Shown here piece by piece: positions 1-7,807 of a stretch of DNA of 64,000 nt. Source of the DNA: JAWKUK01 sp964402175 (GTDB taxonomy: Bacteria > Planctomycetota > UBA1135 > GCA-002686595); contig CAYOBN010000009.1 of NCBI GenBank assembly GCA_964402175.1, positions 1 through 64,000 on the forward strand, given 5' to 3'. The first letter of the stretch is position 1. Every line of letters begins with the position of its first letter. The position numbers and the translations under genes are program-made. The notes under the pieces were generated by a model. It was not told the origin of the DNA. It made no database searches and saw only the letters and a program-made list of their open reading frames with translations.

Positions 1-65
1 GGGGGCGCGTGCTTCGCGGGCGCCCTCGCCGCCAAGTCGTACCTGGTACCGTTCGATGCGGGGAC

Positions 66-1037
66 TCAGCGCCAGAGCTTCACTTCCGTCTCGAGCAGCA
101 CCCCGAAGCGCTCGACGACCCGCTGGCGGACCTCGTCGATCAGGGCGAACACGTCCGCGGCGGTGGCCCCGCCCGTGTTCACGAGGAAGTTCGCGTGCTG
201 CTCCGAGATGAGCGCCCCGCCGCGGCGCCGGCCCTTGGCGCCCGCTTGGTCCAAGAGCTGGCCCGCGGTGAGGCCGCCCGAGGCCTCGGGGTTCGGGTTC
301 TTGAAGACGCAACCCGCCGAGAGGAGCCGCACGGGCTGGACGGCGTTCTTCTGGCGCAGGTAGTCGCGCGTCGCGGCTTGCACCTCGGCTTTGGGCCGCG
401 GCTCGAAGCGCAGGACGGCGCCCGCGACGACGAGCGCGCCCAGGTGCGCGTCGCGGTACTCGGGCTGCCATTCGGCGCGGCGGAGGTCGCGGAACTCACC
501 CTGCTCGTCGATCACACGCACGAGCTCGACGACGTCCCACATCTGCCAGCCCTTGCCGCCGGCGTTCATCGCGATGCCGCCCCCCACTTGCCCGGGCACA
601 CCCGCCATCTTCTCGAGCCCGGAGAGGCCGAGATCGCGGGCCGCACGGCAGAGCGCAGGCAGCTCGACACCGGCCCAAACGACGAGGCGCGGGTCGCGCG
701 CGATGTCGTCGTGCGCGATCGCTCCCGTCGGCGCCGCCGCGTCGAGCGGCGCGCTCTCATCGGTCGCCGATGTCGGCCGAAACAAGCGCTTCATCCGGTC
801 GGTGGCGACGATCACACCGGGCATGAGCCCGTCGTCGATCACGACGTTGGCGCCGCCGCCGAGGATGCGATACGGCATTCCGAGCTCGCGCACCGCGTTC
901 AGCGCGGCGCGCAGCTCGTCCGGTGTCGCAGGCTCGAGCAGCCACTCGACGCGCCCGCCGACCCGCAAGGTCGTGCGGTCGGCGAGCGAGGCCTCAGGGA
1001 GCGAAACGCACGGCCAGGTGGGCGTGGAGGTCGTCAT
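66..1037 (-). CDS. murB: UDP-N-acetylenolpyruvoylglucosamine reductase MurB
   Basis: MurB reduces UDP-GlcNAc-enolpyruvate to UDP-MurNAc with NADPH and FAD in the cytoplasm, the second committed step of peptidoglycan precursor synthesis. The 323-residue product shows the FAD-binding pattern TTLRVGG near the N-terminus, then YRILGGGANVV, then GLEKMAGVPGQVGGGIAMNAG, and a C-terminal catalytic segment SAGCVFKNP. The position of the usual catalytic serine is Cys243 here, a substitution known in some MurB subfamilies. I chose the ATG at 1037, which overlaps the end of murC by 44 bases, because the upstream codons are murC read in another frame and the conserved region begins about 20 residues after this ATG. 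It is the last gene of the cluster in the window; the 65 bases beyond its stop may contain the start of another gene, but nothing there is identifiable. Confidence 0.95.
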   Translation of the reverse strand: MTTSTPTWPCVSLPEASLADRTTLRVGGRVEWLLEPATPDELRAALNAVRELGMPYRILGGGANVVIDDGLMPGVIVATDRMKRLFRPTSATDESAPLDAAAPTGAIAHDDIARDPRLVVWAGVELPALCRAARDLGLSGLEKMAGVPGQVGGGIAMNAGGKGWQMWDVVELVRVIDEQGEFRDLRRAEWQPEYRDAHLGALVVAGAVLRFEPRPKAEVQAATRDYLRQKNAVQPVRLLSAGCVFKNPNPEASGGLTAGQLLDQAGAKGRRRGGALISEQHANFLVNTGGATAADVFALIDEVRQRVVERFGVLLETEVKLWR

Positions 1038-2490
1038 GGATCTCGTCGATGTCGCCGGCGCCGAGGACCAGCACCGCGGCGCCCGCGGCGAGGCCCGCCA
1101 CGAGCTCGCGACCTGCCGCGCGCGGCGGTCCCCCCGCCACGGCGTCCACGCGCGCGCGTGCGAGGCGCGTGACGAGGGTGCCCGCGTCCGCCCCATCGAG
1201 GGTGTCGATGTGTTTGCGCGCGCCGTAGACGTCGGCGACGACGACGCGGTCCGCGCCGCGCAGCGCTTCGACGAAGTCGTCCATCAAGCGCGCCGTGCGC
1301 GAATGCTGGTGCGGCTGGAAGAGGACGTGCAGCGGGCGGCCAGGGAACGCGCGCCGGCCGGCTTCGAGCGTGACCCGCACTTCGGTCGGATGGTGGGCGT
1401 AGTCGTGCACGACATCGATGCCCCCCACCGACATCCACGGCTCGAAGCGCCGCGCCGCGCCGGGGAAACCCGCGACGGCCTCGGCCGCTGCGCGCGGCGC
1501 GACGCCGTGCGCCCCCACCGCGAGCGCGATCGCGGCGGCCGCATTCTCGACGTTGAAGCGACCAGGGACAGCGAGCGTCACGTACGGCGTCGCCCAGCCC
1601 GGACCGCGTACACGGAACTCGAAGCGCCCGCGATGCTCGCGCAGGAGGTCGACCTCGACCTCGCGGCCGACGCGCCAGACCCGCGCGCGCGTCGCCTCGG
1701 CGACACACGCTGGCACTTCGCGTCCGAGGACGACGAGGCCCGCCGGCTCCACGCGCGCGACGAAGCGGCAGAACGCCTGCTCCAGGTTCGCCATGTCGCC
1801 GTAACAGTCGAGGTGGTCGGCTTCGATGTTCGTGACGATGGCCGCCGCAGGCGCCAGGTTCAGGAAGGAGCGGTCGTACTCACAGGCTTCGACCGTGAAC
1901 CAGCCGCCGCGCTCGGGCACCACTGCGTTCGAACGCAAGGTGCGGTGCAGGCCTCCGACGATCGCGCCCGCGGCGGGACCCGCGCCCGCAGCGAGGGCCG
2001 CATGGGTCATCCAGGAGGTCGTCGTCTTGCCGTGTGTACCGGCGACGGCCGCGGTGCGCCCGACGGGCGCGAGCCGCCCGAGCAGCTCCGCGTACTTCCA
2101 TACCGGCAGCCCGCGCTCCGACGCCCGCGCCACCTGTGGGTCGTCGCGCGGCACGGCCGCAGAGCGCACGACCGCGGCGGCGGTCTCGGGCAGGTGCTGC
2201 GCCTCGGACGCGCCGAACGCGAGGGGCACCCCGAGGGCCTCGAGCACCGCCGTGAACGGCGACCGCCCGCGATCGTGTCCGGTGACGGAGTGTCCGCGGG
2301 CGACCAAGAGCCGCGCCGCAGCGGAGACCCCGGCTCCGCCGGCCCCGAGCAAATGGACGCTCTGCGGCAATCCGGGGACCAGGTCGACCTGGCCCGCGGC
2401 CAACGTTTGGCTCGGGTTCGCAGACCTCTGGGAGGCTTGGATCTCGGACAGGACCGCGGCGCGTTCGAGGCTCTCGTTCACGCCGCCCAT
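994..2490 (-). CDS. murC: UDP-N-acetylmuramate--L-alanine ligase MurC
   Basis: MurC adds L-alanine to UDP-MurNAc using ATP. The 498-residue product has an N-terminal Rossmann-like domain (LLGAGGAGVSAAARLL), the central ATP-binding loop AGTHGKTTTSWM, the Mur ligase motif EACEYDRSFL, NIEADHLDCYG, and the C-terminal domain motif DYAHHPTEV, all typical of MurC. Length fits the family (about 450-500). The ATG at 2490 is chosen because it precedes the conserved domain by about 40 residues and the upstream sequence looks non-coding; a GTG four codons upstream is an alternative. The gene is separated from the deacetylase and murG by a plus-strand gene, so it probably has its own promoter in the 126-base divergent gap at 2491-2616. 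Confidence 0.95.
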   Translation of the reverse strand: MGGVNESLERAAVLSEIQASQRSANPSQTLAAGQVDLVPGLPQSVHLLGAGGAGVSAAARLLVARGHSVTGHDRGRSPFTAVLEALGVPLAFGASEAQHLPETAAAVVRSAAVPRDDPQVARASERGLPVWKYAELLGRLAPVGRTAAVAGTHGKTTTSWMTHAALAAGAGPAAGAIVGGLHRTLRSNAVVPERGGWFTVEACEYDRSFLNLAPAAAIVTNIEADHLDCYGDMANLEQAFCRFVARVEPAGLVVLGREVPACVAEATRARVWRVGREVEVDLLREHRGRFEFRVRGPGWATPYVTLAVPGRFNVENAAAAIALAVGAHGVAPRAAAEAVAGFPGAARRFEPWMSVGGIDVVHDYAHHPTEVRVTLEAGRRAFPGRPLHVLFQPHQHSRTARLMDDFVEALRGADRVVVADVYGARKHIDTLDGADAGTLVTRLARARVDAVAGGPPRAAGRELVAGLAAGAAVLVLGAGDIDEIHDDLHAHLAVRFAP

Positions 2491-2616
2491 CGGAGCAAAC
2501 ACCCCCCCATCGAATGAAGAGAGAAACGGCGAACCGCTGGAGAATTCCAGCGACCCTGCCGATAGAGACGATGGCGGGCCGGAGTCCGCCCATCCCCACC
2601 CCGCCGCTCGAGCCCC

Positions 2617-3378
2617 ATGCGTCAGCAAAAGTCCCCGCTCGCCCTCCTCGCCCTCCTCGCCGCCGCCTGCTCAGCGCCCTCCGCGAGCGTCGCCCCGATG
2701 CTCGGCGCGCTGCGCCTCGAAGGCGACTTCGCCGCGAGCGATTCGGGCACCGGGATCGCGAGCTCCTTCGATCAGCTCGGTGTGGGCGAGCGCGAAGCCG
2801 CCCCGGGCGCCCGCGTGCAAGTGGGCTTCCTCGGCGCGAACCTCTCCGTCTCGGCGTTCCAGACGGGCTTCGAAGGCACCGGCACGGCGACGGGCGACAT
2901 CACGATCGGCGATCAGACGATCTCGGGCGGCACGGAGGTCAACACCGAGCTGGACCTCGTCATCGGGCGCGCCATGTTCACCTGGAACCTGATCCCGATC
3001 GGCCCGGTGGAGCTCGGGATCGGGGTCGGCGCATCGCTGATCGACTTCGACCTCACGATGCGCGAGACCCTGACCGGGGACACCCTGGAGTCCAACGAGC
3101 TCCTGCCCATCCCGCTGCTCGCCTTGCGCCTCGCGTGGAACTGGGGCCCGGTGAAGCTGCGCAGCGAGCTCGGCGGCCTGAAGGTCAAGGTCGACGGCGA
3201 CGAGGCGCAGGTGATCGACGGTGACGTGGAGGCCTCGGTGGCGCTCTTCGACGTCGGCTCGCTGCTGGTCGGCTACCGCATGCTCGACATCGAGGCCGAG
3301 TACGAAGACGAAGGGGACTCCGTCGAAGCCGACATGCAGATCGACGGCTTCTACTTCGGCGTCCGGTTCTCGTTCTGA
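2617..3378 (+). CDS. Probable outer-membrane beta-barrel lipoprotein, unknown function
   Basis: The 253-residue product begins with a lipoprotein signal peptide ending in LAAAC, so the mature protein would start at a lipidated cysteine near residue 18. The rest has alternating hydrophobic and polar residues, repeated GLY-aromatic turns and a final FYFGVRFSF ending in phenylalanine, which is the usual C-terminal signature of an outer-membrane beta-barrel strand. No enzyme motif is visible. It is transcribed against the cell-wall genes, diverging from murC, and its last 28 bases overlap the 3' end of the deacetylase gene on the other strand. Its role is unknown; an envelope role is suggested only by the signal peptide and location. 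The barrel call is inference from sequence pattern. Confidence 0.75.
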   Translation: MRQQKSPLALLALLAAACSAPSASVAPMLGALRLEGDFAASDSGTGIASSFDQLGVGEREAAPGARVQVGFLGANLSVSAFQTGFEGTGTATGDITIGDQTISGGTEVNTELDLVIGRAMFTWNLIPIGPVELGIGVGASLIDFDLTMRETLTGDTLESNELLPIPLLALRLAWNWGPVKLRSELGGLKVKVDGDEAQVIDGDVEASVALFDVGSLLVGYRMLDIEAEYEDEGDSVEADMQIDGFYFGVRFSF

Positions 3379-4076
3379 GGGTCGAGCAGCTCGCCGAGGG
3401 TCAGAACCTGGAGGCCGGCGCTTGGCGCGGCTTCGAGGAGCTGCCGCGTGACGTGCAGCACGTAGGCGTTGCGCGGCGCGCTGCGGTCGAGGTCGTGCAA
3501 GAGCACGACCCCGCCCTGCTGCAGGAGCGCCGACCGACCCGGTAGGGACTCGGGCAGGACCGCGTACGAGTCGCCTGAATCGTGGGTCCACCACCCGAGG
3601 CGCGCACCTCGCCGGCGCGCCGCGTACGCCCCGGCGAGGTTCAGTTTGCCGTAGGGCGGCCGAAACAGCGGCTGCTGCGCGCTCCTTCCCGCTTGCAGGC
3701 GCGCGAGGCCTTCGATGCCCGCGCCGACATCGCGCGCGACGCGCCATGGGGCCGCACGCCACGCGTGCACATGGTGGAGCCCGTGCGAGCCGACTTCGTG
3801 CCCGTCAGCGAGCAGCGCGCGCACGCTGTCGGGAAAGCGCGCCGCGCGTTCACCCGAGACGAAGAAGGTCGCGCGTGCACCGTGCTCTGCGAGCACCGCG
3901 CGGAGGGCCGTCGTGAGCTCCGGCCCCGGGCCGTCGTCGTAGGTGAGGACGAGCGCGCGCCGCGCCGCTGCGCGCGCTGCAAGCCGGCGGATCGCGACGA
4001 CCTTCGCGAAGCTCGGCGCGGCGTAGACCGCTGCGGCAGCCCCGAGCCCGAGCAGCGCGAGCGCTCCGCCCATCAT
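3351..4076 (-). CDS. Polysaccharide deacetylase (carbohydrate esterase family 4)
   Basis: The 241-residue protein has an N-terminal hydrophobic segment (residues 3-22), placing the catalytic domain outside the inner membrane or anchoring it there. All five CE4/NodB motifs are present: TYDDGPG with Asp47 and Asp48, SHGLHH with metal-binding histidines near 98 and 102, RPPYG at 139-143, a WWTHDSGD segment at 162-169, and VLLHDLD with His194. This family removes acetyl groups from GlcNAc or MurNAc polymers with a divalent metal. Its ATG overlaps the murG stop (ATGA), so it is translationally coupled to murG, and peptidoglycan or a lipid-linked precursor is the likely substrate (inference). The gene ends inside the oppositely transcribed barrel gene. 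A second ATG directly follows the first. Confidence 0.9.
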   Translation of the reverse strand: MMGGALALLGLGAAAAVYAAPSFAKVVAIRRLAARAAARRALVLTYDDGPGPELTTALRAVLAEHGARATFFVSGERAARFPDSVRALLADGHEVGSHGLHHVHAWRAAPWRVARDVGAGIEGLARLQAGRSAQQPLFRPPYGKLNLAGAYAARRRGARLGWWTHDSGDSYAVLPESLPGRSALLQQGGVVLLHDLDRSAPRNAYVLHVTRQLLEAAPSAGLQVLTLGELLDPQNENRTPK

Positions 4077-5245
4077 CGCCGCCGCAAGAGATCGAGCTCG
4101 CGCCACACCCGCGCCGCCGCGCCGCGCGGCACGGCAGCCAACAAGCGCTTGCGCATACGCTCGCGCTCCGCCGCCCCGTCCGGCCCGATGGCGCGCAAGA
4201 GCTCTTCGCAGCGCGATCGGTCGAGCTGCGCCTCTTCGACGATGCGCACACCACCGTCGAGTTGGCGCGCGTTGCGCTCCTGGTGGCGATCCGCGTGGTG
4301 GGGATACGGCACGACCCATGCGGGCGTACCGACCGCACCGACCTCTGCGAGGGTCGATGCACCTCCGCGGCACAGGACGAGGTCCGCTGCGAGGAGCGCG
4401 GCGCGCACGTCATCGATGAACTCGAAGCTGCTGTAGCCGACGAGGTCTGCAGCGCCCTCGCTGCGCCGGTTCGGTCCGACCTGGTGCAGCACCTGCACCC
4501 CGGAGCCCAACAACATCGAGACGTGGTGCCGCACGAACTCGTTGAGCCCGCGCGCCCCTTGGCTGCCGCCGAGGACGACGAGCAAGGGCCGCTCGGGGTC
4601 GAACCCCATGTCCTCCTTCGCCTCCCGCCGCGCGCTCTCGGGGTCGTCCGGGGGCGCGAAGCCGGGCCCGAGCGGCGGCCCGATCAAGTGGTGCTTCATG
4701 CCTTCGCGCTCGGGCGGCAACGTCTCGCGCCAAGCGTGCAGCACCCGCTGACAGAGCGGAGCGAGCGCCCGCGTCGCGCGCCCCGCCGTCGCGTTGACTT
4801 CGAGCATCACAACGGGCAGCGCGAGGCTGCGCGCTGCGAGCACCGCCGGCGCAGTGGTGTAACCGCCGAGCCCCAGCAGCACCTGCGAGCGATGCCGAGC
4901 GAGCGCCCGCCGCGCGCGCAGGACCGCCGGCAACATCCGCCGAGTCAAGAGCCCCAGCGTCGGCGCGCCTCCGACTTCGGGCTCGACGGGCAGCGCCACG
5001 CGCTCGAACGAGCGCGCAGCGGGGTGACCGTCCACATCGCGCAGACAGCGCTCCTCCGCGGGCCGCGCGCCGTGGAACCAGAGCAGGTCCTCGACCTCGC
5101 CGCCCCGCGCCGCGAGCACGTCGAGCAGGTGTCGGCCAGGGACGACGTGGCCACCCGTGCCCCCGCCCGCGATCGCGAGCCGCATGGGCCGCAGCGCGAG
5201 GTCGGGCAGGGGTTCGAGGGCGGCGTCCTGCAAGGTGGCGATCAC
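4073..5245 (-). CDS. murG: Lipid II synthase MurG (GlcNAc transferase)
   Basis: MurG transfers GlcNAc from UDP-GlcNAc to lipid I on the inner face of the membrane, making lipid II. The protein shows the N-terminal loop LAIAGGGTGGHVVPG, the second glycine loop VLGGSQGARGLNEFV, and the donor-binding segment CRGGASTLAEVGAVGTPAWVVPYPHHADRHQ, all diagnostic of MurG. The GTG start at 5245 overlaps the stop of the small upstream ORF by four bases (GTGA) and has GGAG eight bases before it, giving 390 residues; an ATG at 5185 giving 370 residues fits the usual family N-terminus but has no clear ribosome site. The gene overlaps the deacetylase start by four bases. Confidence 0.93.
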   Translation of the reverse strand: MIATLQDAALEPLPDLALRPMRLAIAGGGTGGHVVPGRHLLDVLAARGGEVEDLLWFHGARPAEERCLRDVDGHPAARSFERVALPVEPEVGGAPTLGLLTRRMLPAVLRARRALARHRSQVLLGLGGYTTAPAVLAARSLALPVVMLEVNATAGRATRALAPLCQRVLHAWRETLPPEREGMKHHLIGPPLGPGFAPPDDPESARREAKEDMGFDPERPLLVVLGGSQGARGLNEFVRHHVSMLLGSGVQVLHQVGPNRRSEGAADLVGYSSFEFIDDVRAALLAADLVLCRGGASTLAEVGAVGTPAWVVPYPHHADRHQERNARQLDGGVRIVEEAQLDRSRCEELLRAIGPDGAAERERMRKRLLAAVPRGAAARVWRELDLLRRR

Positions 5246-5403
5246 GGCTGCTGCTCCGCGATGGGATCGAGGGCCGCAATGTCCGCGGGGGCGCCGCCGA
5301 CCGGCCGCGCTGTACCGCGCAGCGCTTGGAGGCAACGGGGACCGTGCAGCCCGAGAACGAGCATACAGCCGCCCACGAACAGGAGTCGGAAGCGGCGGCT
5401 CAT
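5242..5403 (-). CDS. Small membrane protein (53 residues) between the LysM gene and murG
   Basis: This ORF is short but is held in place by its neighbours: its ATG overlaps the stop of the LysM gene (ATGA), and its TGA overlaps the GTG start of murG. It has a basic N-terminus (MSRRFR) followed by one hydrophobic stretch (about residues 6-20) and a proline/alanine-rich tail, so it looks like a single-pass membrane peptide or a short signal-anchored protein. I recognise no family. By position it sits where some dcw clusters carry ftsQ or other divisome genes, but it is far too short for FtsQ. The tight double overlap argues that it is translated; whether the peptide or only the coupling matters cannot be told. 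Confidence 0.55.
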   Translation of the reverse strand: MSRRFRLLFVGGCMLVLGLHGPRCLQALRGTARPVGGAPADIAALDPIAEQQP

Positions 5404-6527
5404 CGGACGACGAACTCCGAGTCCGCTGCGGGACGGCGCGGGGCAGCACGGCGCTCCGGGGCTTTGGGCGGCGTCGCGACAGCGACGTCTTCGCGGCGGG
5501 GCGCGGCGCCACCGGGCAGCCTCAAGGACTCACCCACGCGGATGACATCACCGCTGATGCTGTTGAGGAGGCGCAGCTCGTCGACGCGCTTGGCCGAGCC
5601 GAGCTCACGCTGCGCGATGCGCCCGAGGGTGTCGCCGGCGCGCACGATGTAGATGCGCTGCTCGCCGGTGCTCGACGGCGCGGGCGCCGCCTTCGGCTCG
5701 GACTTCGGCTCGGGCTTCGCTTGGGGCTTGGCCGACGGCGCGGGCGTGTTGCTCGCCGGCGTCTGCGTCTTGCTCGCCGCGGGCAGACGCAGGCGTGCAC
5801 CAGCTTTGACATCGTCCCCATCCTCGATGCCGTTCAGCGTCGCGATCTCCTTCCACCGCTTGCCGTCCCCGAGCTCGCGGGCCGCGATGCGCCAGAGCGA
5901 GTCCCCGTCGCCGACGACGACCTCGCGTGTCGCCGGCGGGGCCGGGGCCGGGGCCGGAGTCGGAGTCGGAGCCGGGGCGGGCTGGCCCTTCACCGGGGCG
6001 ACCCGATCGTCTGAGCCCGGGCCCGTGCCCCCTTTGCGCTCGGACGCGCCGCCGCCCAGGTTGTCGATCAGCGGATCGGAGCCGTTGCGCGGATCGAGCG
6101 GCCGGTCGGACAGGTTGGCCATCCGGTCGTCGATCGGGGGCTGCCCACCGCGTCCCTGCTGCTGGGAGAAGCCGGTGCCGCCGAGGTGCTTGCTCCCCTC
6201 GATCTCCGGCTCCACGTAGTTGAGCCCTTGGCCCTGGTGGATCGGTCGCACGTCGTAGGTGTCGGTCGAGCCGCGGCGATCGACGCCCTTCGTCTCGTCG
6301 TCCTTGAGGACGCCCGGACGCCGCTGGTCGCGTCCCTCATTCGGACCCACCGGCGGACGCTCGCGCACGGGGGGCGCAGGCGGAGTCTCGCGCACGGGTG
6401 TGACCTCGGCGAGGGTCTCTTCGACCTTTCGCGTCGAGCTGCCGTCCTCCCAGAAGACGGCGACGGCGACGAGGGCGACGAGGAACAGGAGGACCACGAC
6501 GCCGTATCGTTCGAGCGGTTGCTGCAT
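5400..6527 (-). CDS. Membrane-anchored protein with two LysM domains
   Basis: The 375-residue product has a transmembrane segment at residues 8-26 followed by a long polar, low-complexity region with a Pro/Ala-rich linker (about 181-200), a LysM domain at 202-248 (GDSLWRIAAREL...), a second Pro/Lys-rich linker, and another LysM domain at 292-337 (GDTLGRIAQREL...). LysM modules bind GlcNAc-containing glycans, normally peptidoglycan, so the protein probably tethers the inner membrane to the wall or to nascent septal wall. The start is the ATG at 6527, directly before the hydrophobic anchor. It lies 35 bases downstream of ftsW and overlaps the next small ORF, so it belongs to the division/wall operon. 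No catalytic domain is visible. Confidence 0.85.
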   Translation of the reverse strand: MQQPLERYGVVVLLFLVALVAVAVFWEDGSSTRKVEETLAEVTPVRETPPAPPVRERPPVGPNEGRDQRRPGVLKDDETKGVDRRGSTDTYDVRPIHQGQGLNYVEPEIEGSKHLGGTGFSQQQGRGGQPPIDDRMANLSDRPLDPRNGSDPLIDNLGGGASERKGGTGPGSDDRVAPVKGQPAPAPTPTPAPAPAPPATREVVVGDGDSLWRIAARELGDGKRWKEIATLNGIEDGDDVKAGARLRLPAASKTQTPASNTPAPSAKPQAKPEPKSEPKAAPAPSSTGEQRIYIVRAGDTLGRIAQRELGSAKRVDELRLLNSISGDVIRVGESLRLPGGAAPRREDVAVATPPKAPERRAAPRRPAADSEFVVR

Positions 6528-6562
6528 GGACGAGGGAGCAGGAGAGCGAAGAGACGACGCGC

Positions 6563-7741
6563 TCAGCGCGCCAACGGAGAACGAGAGCGAGACGCGCCGA
6601 GCGCGAGCCCGACGGCGAGACACGAAGCGAGCATGGCGCTACCGCCGTCCGAGAGGAACGGCAGCGCCATCCCCTTGGGCGGTGCGAGGCCTGTGACGAC
6701 CTGCAGGTGCAGCATCGCTTGGAACCCGACGGAGATCGTCAGACCGAACGCGACGAGGGCTGCGAAGCGATCCTCGACGGCGAGGACGAGCCGCAGGGCG
6801 TGCCAGATGAAGGCCGCGAAGAGGCCGACGACGAGCAGCACACCGAGCAGGCCGAGCTCTTCGCCGACGAGCGCCAGCGCGTAGTCCGTCTGCATGTACT
6901 GTAGGCTCGCGTTGCGGTAGAGCCCTTGGCCGAGACCGACGCCGAGGAGGTCGCCGCTCGCCATCGCCTCCGCCGAACGCCGCACCTGGTCGTTGGTCGC
7001 GTCCCCCGTCCAGACCGCGATGCGCTCGCGGATGTGGCCGAAGCGCGAGAGGCCGATCAGGACCGCCGCGCCGAAGAGGCTCGAGCAGGTCATGACCACG
7101 TGGTTCATGCGCGCGCCGCCGGCGAACAGCGTCGCACCGAAACACAGGAGCAGCAGCACCGAGCCGCCGAGGTCCGGCTCCAGGAAGACGAGCAGGCACG
7201 CGCCGAAACCCACCGCCAGCGTCGGCAGGAAACCCGCGCGCCATTCCCCGATTCGCGGCCCCAGCAGCACGCAGCGGCGCGCGACCCAGAGCACGAGGAA
7301 CACCCGCGCGAACTCGGAGGGCTGCAGCCCGAACTCGAGCCCCGGCAGCTTGATCCAACGGTGCGAGCCGTTGCGCGGCGCACCGAGCACCGGCAAGTAG
7401 ACCGCGACGAGCGCAAAGAGCACGAGCACCGTCAGCGCGGGCACCACGGGCGCGAGGCGCGCCGGCCCGATCCACCACGCGCCGAGCAGCAGGACGAGGC
7501 CCGCGCCCCGGAAGACGAGCAGCTCGCGCAGCTCCGCTGCGAGGAACTCACGCGGGACGGTCGTCGCGGCATGCGCGACCTGCAACAGGAACCCGATGCC
7601 GATCAGCGCCAGCACCACGGCGAAGAGCGCACGCGCCGGCCCGCGCGGATCGCGCTCCGCGGCGCGCAGTTGCAGCGCCTCGAAGTGCTCGGCCAGCGTG
7701 AGCTGACGGGCCGTGGCGAGCGGGCTCGGTGCGGGGTCCAT
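6563..7741 (-). CDS. ftsW: FtsW/RodA/SpoVE-family peptidoglycan glycosyltransferase
   Basis: This SEDS-family membrane protein polymerises lipid II into glycan strands together with a class B penicillin-binding protein. The 392-residue product has about ten hydrophobic segments and the family motifs GSHRWIKLPG...QPSE, FLEPDLGGSVLL, TDYALALVGEELGLLG and TGLAPPKGMALPFLSDGGSAML. Its place after mraY and before murG in a cluster with its PBP partner argues for FtsW (septal) rather than RodA. The N-terminus carries about 40 cytoplasmic residues before the first membrane segment. The usual murD gene between mraY and ftsW is absent. Confidence 0.93.
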   Translation of the reverse strand: MDPAPSPLATARQLTLAEHFEALQLRAAERDPRGPARALFAVVLALIGIGFLLQVAHAATTVPREFLAAELRELLVFRGAGLVLLLGAWWIGPARLAPVVPALTVLVLFALVAVYLPVLGAPRNGSHRWIKLPGLEFGLQPSEFARVFLVLWVARRCVLLGPRIGEWRAGFLPTLAVGFGACLLVFLEPDLGGSVLLLLCFGATLFAGGARMNHVVMTCSSLFGAAVLIGLSRFGHIRERIAVWTGDATNDQVRRSAEAMASGDLLGVGLGQGLYRNASLQYMQTDYALALVGEELGLLGVLLVVGLFAAFIWHALRLVLAVEDRFAALVAFGLTISVGFQAMLHLQVVTGLAPPKGMALPFLSDGGSAMLASCLAVGLALGASRSRSPLAR

Positions 7742-7807
7742 GGGCGGGGAGACGCGGTGACGGGCGACGGGCAGTCCAGAGACGGTGATCGGGGTGCGCC
7801 AAGGCGC

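Noticed and set aside
1..65. Start of another cell-wall gene (for example ddl or ftsQ) after murB
   Set aside because: A possible TTG start exists on the minus strand near position 35, but ten codons are too few to support a call.
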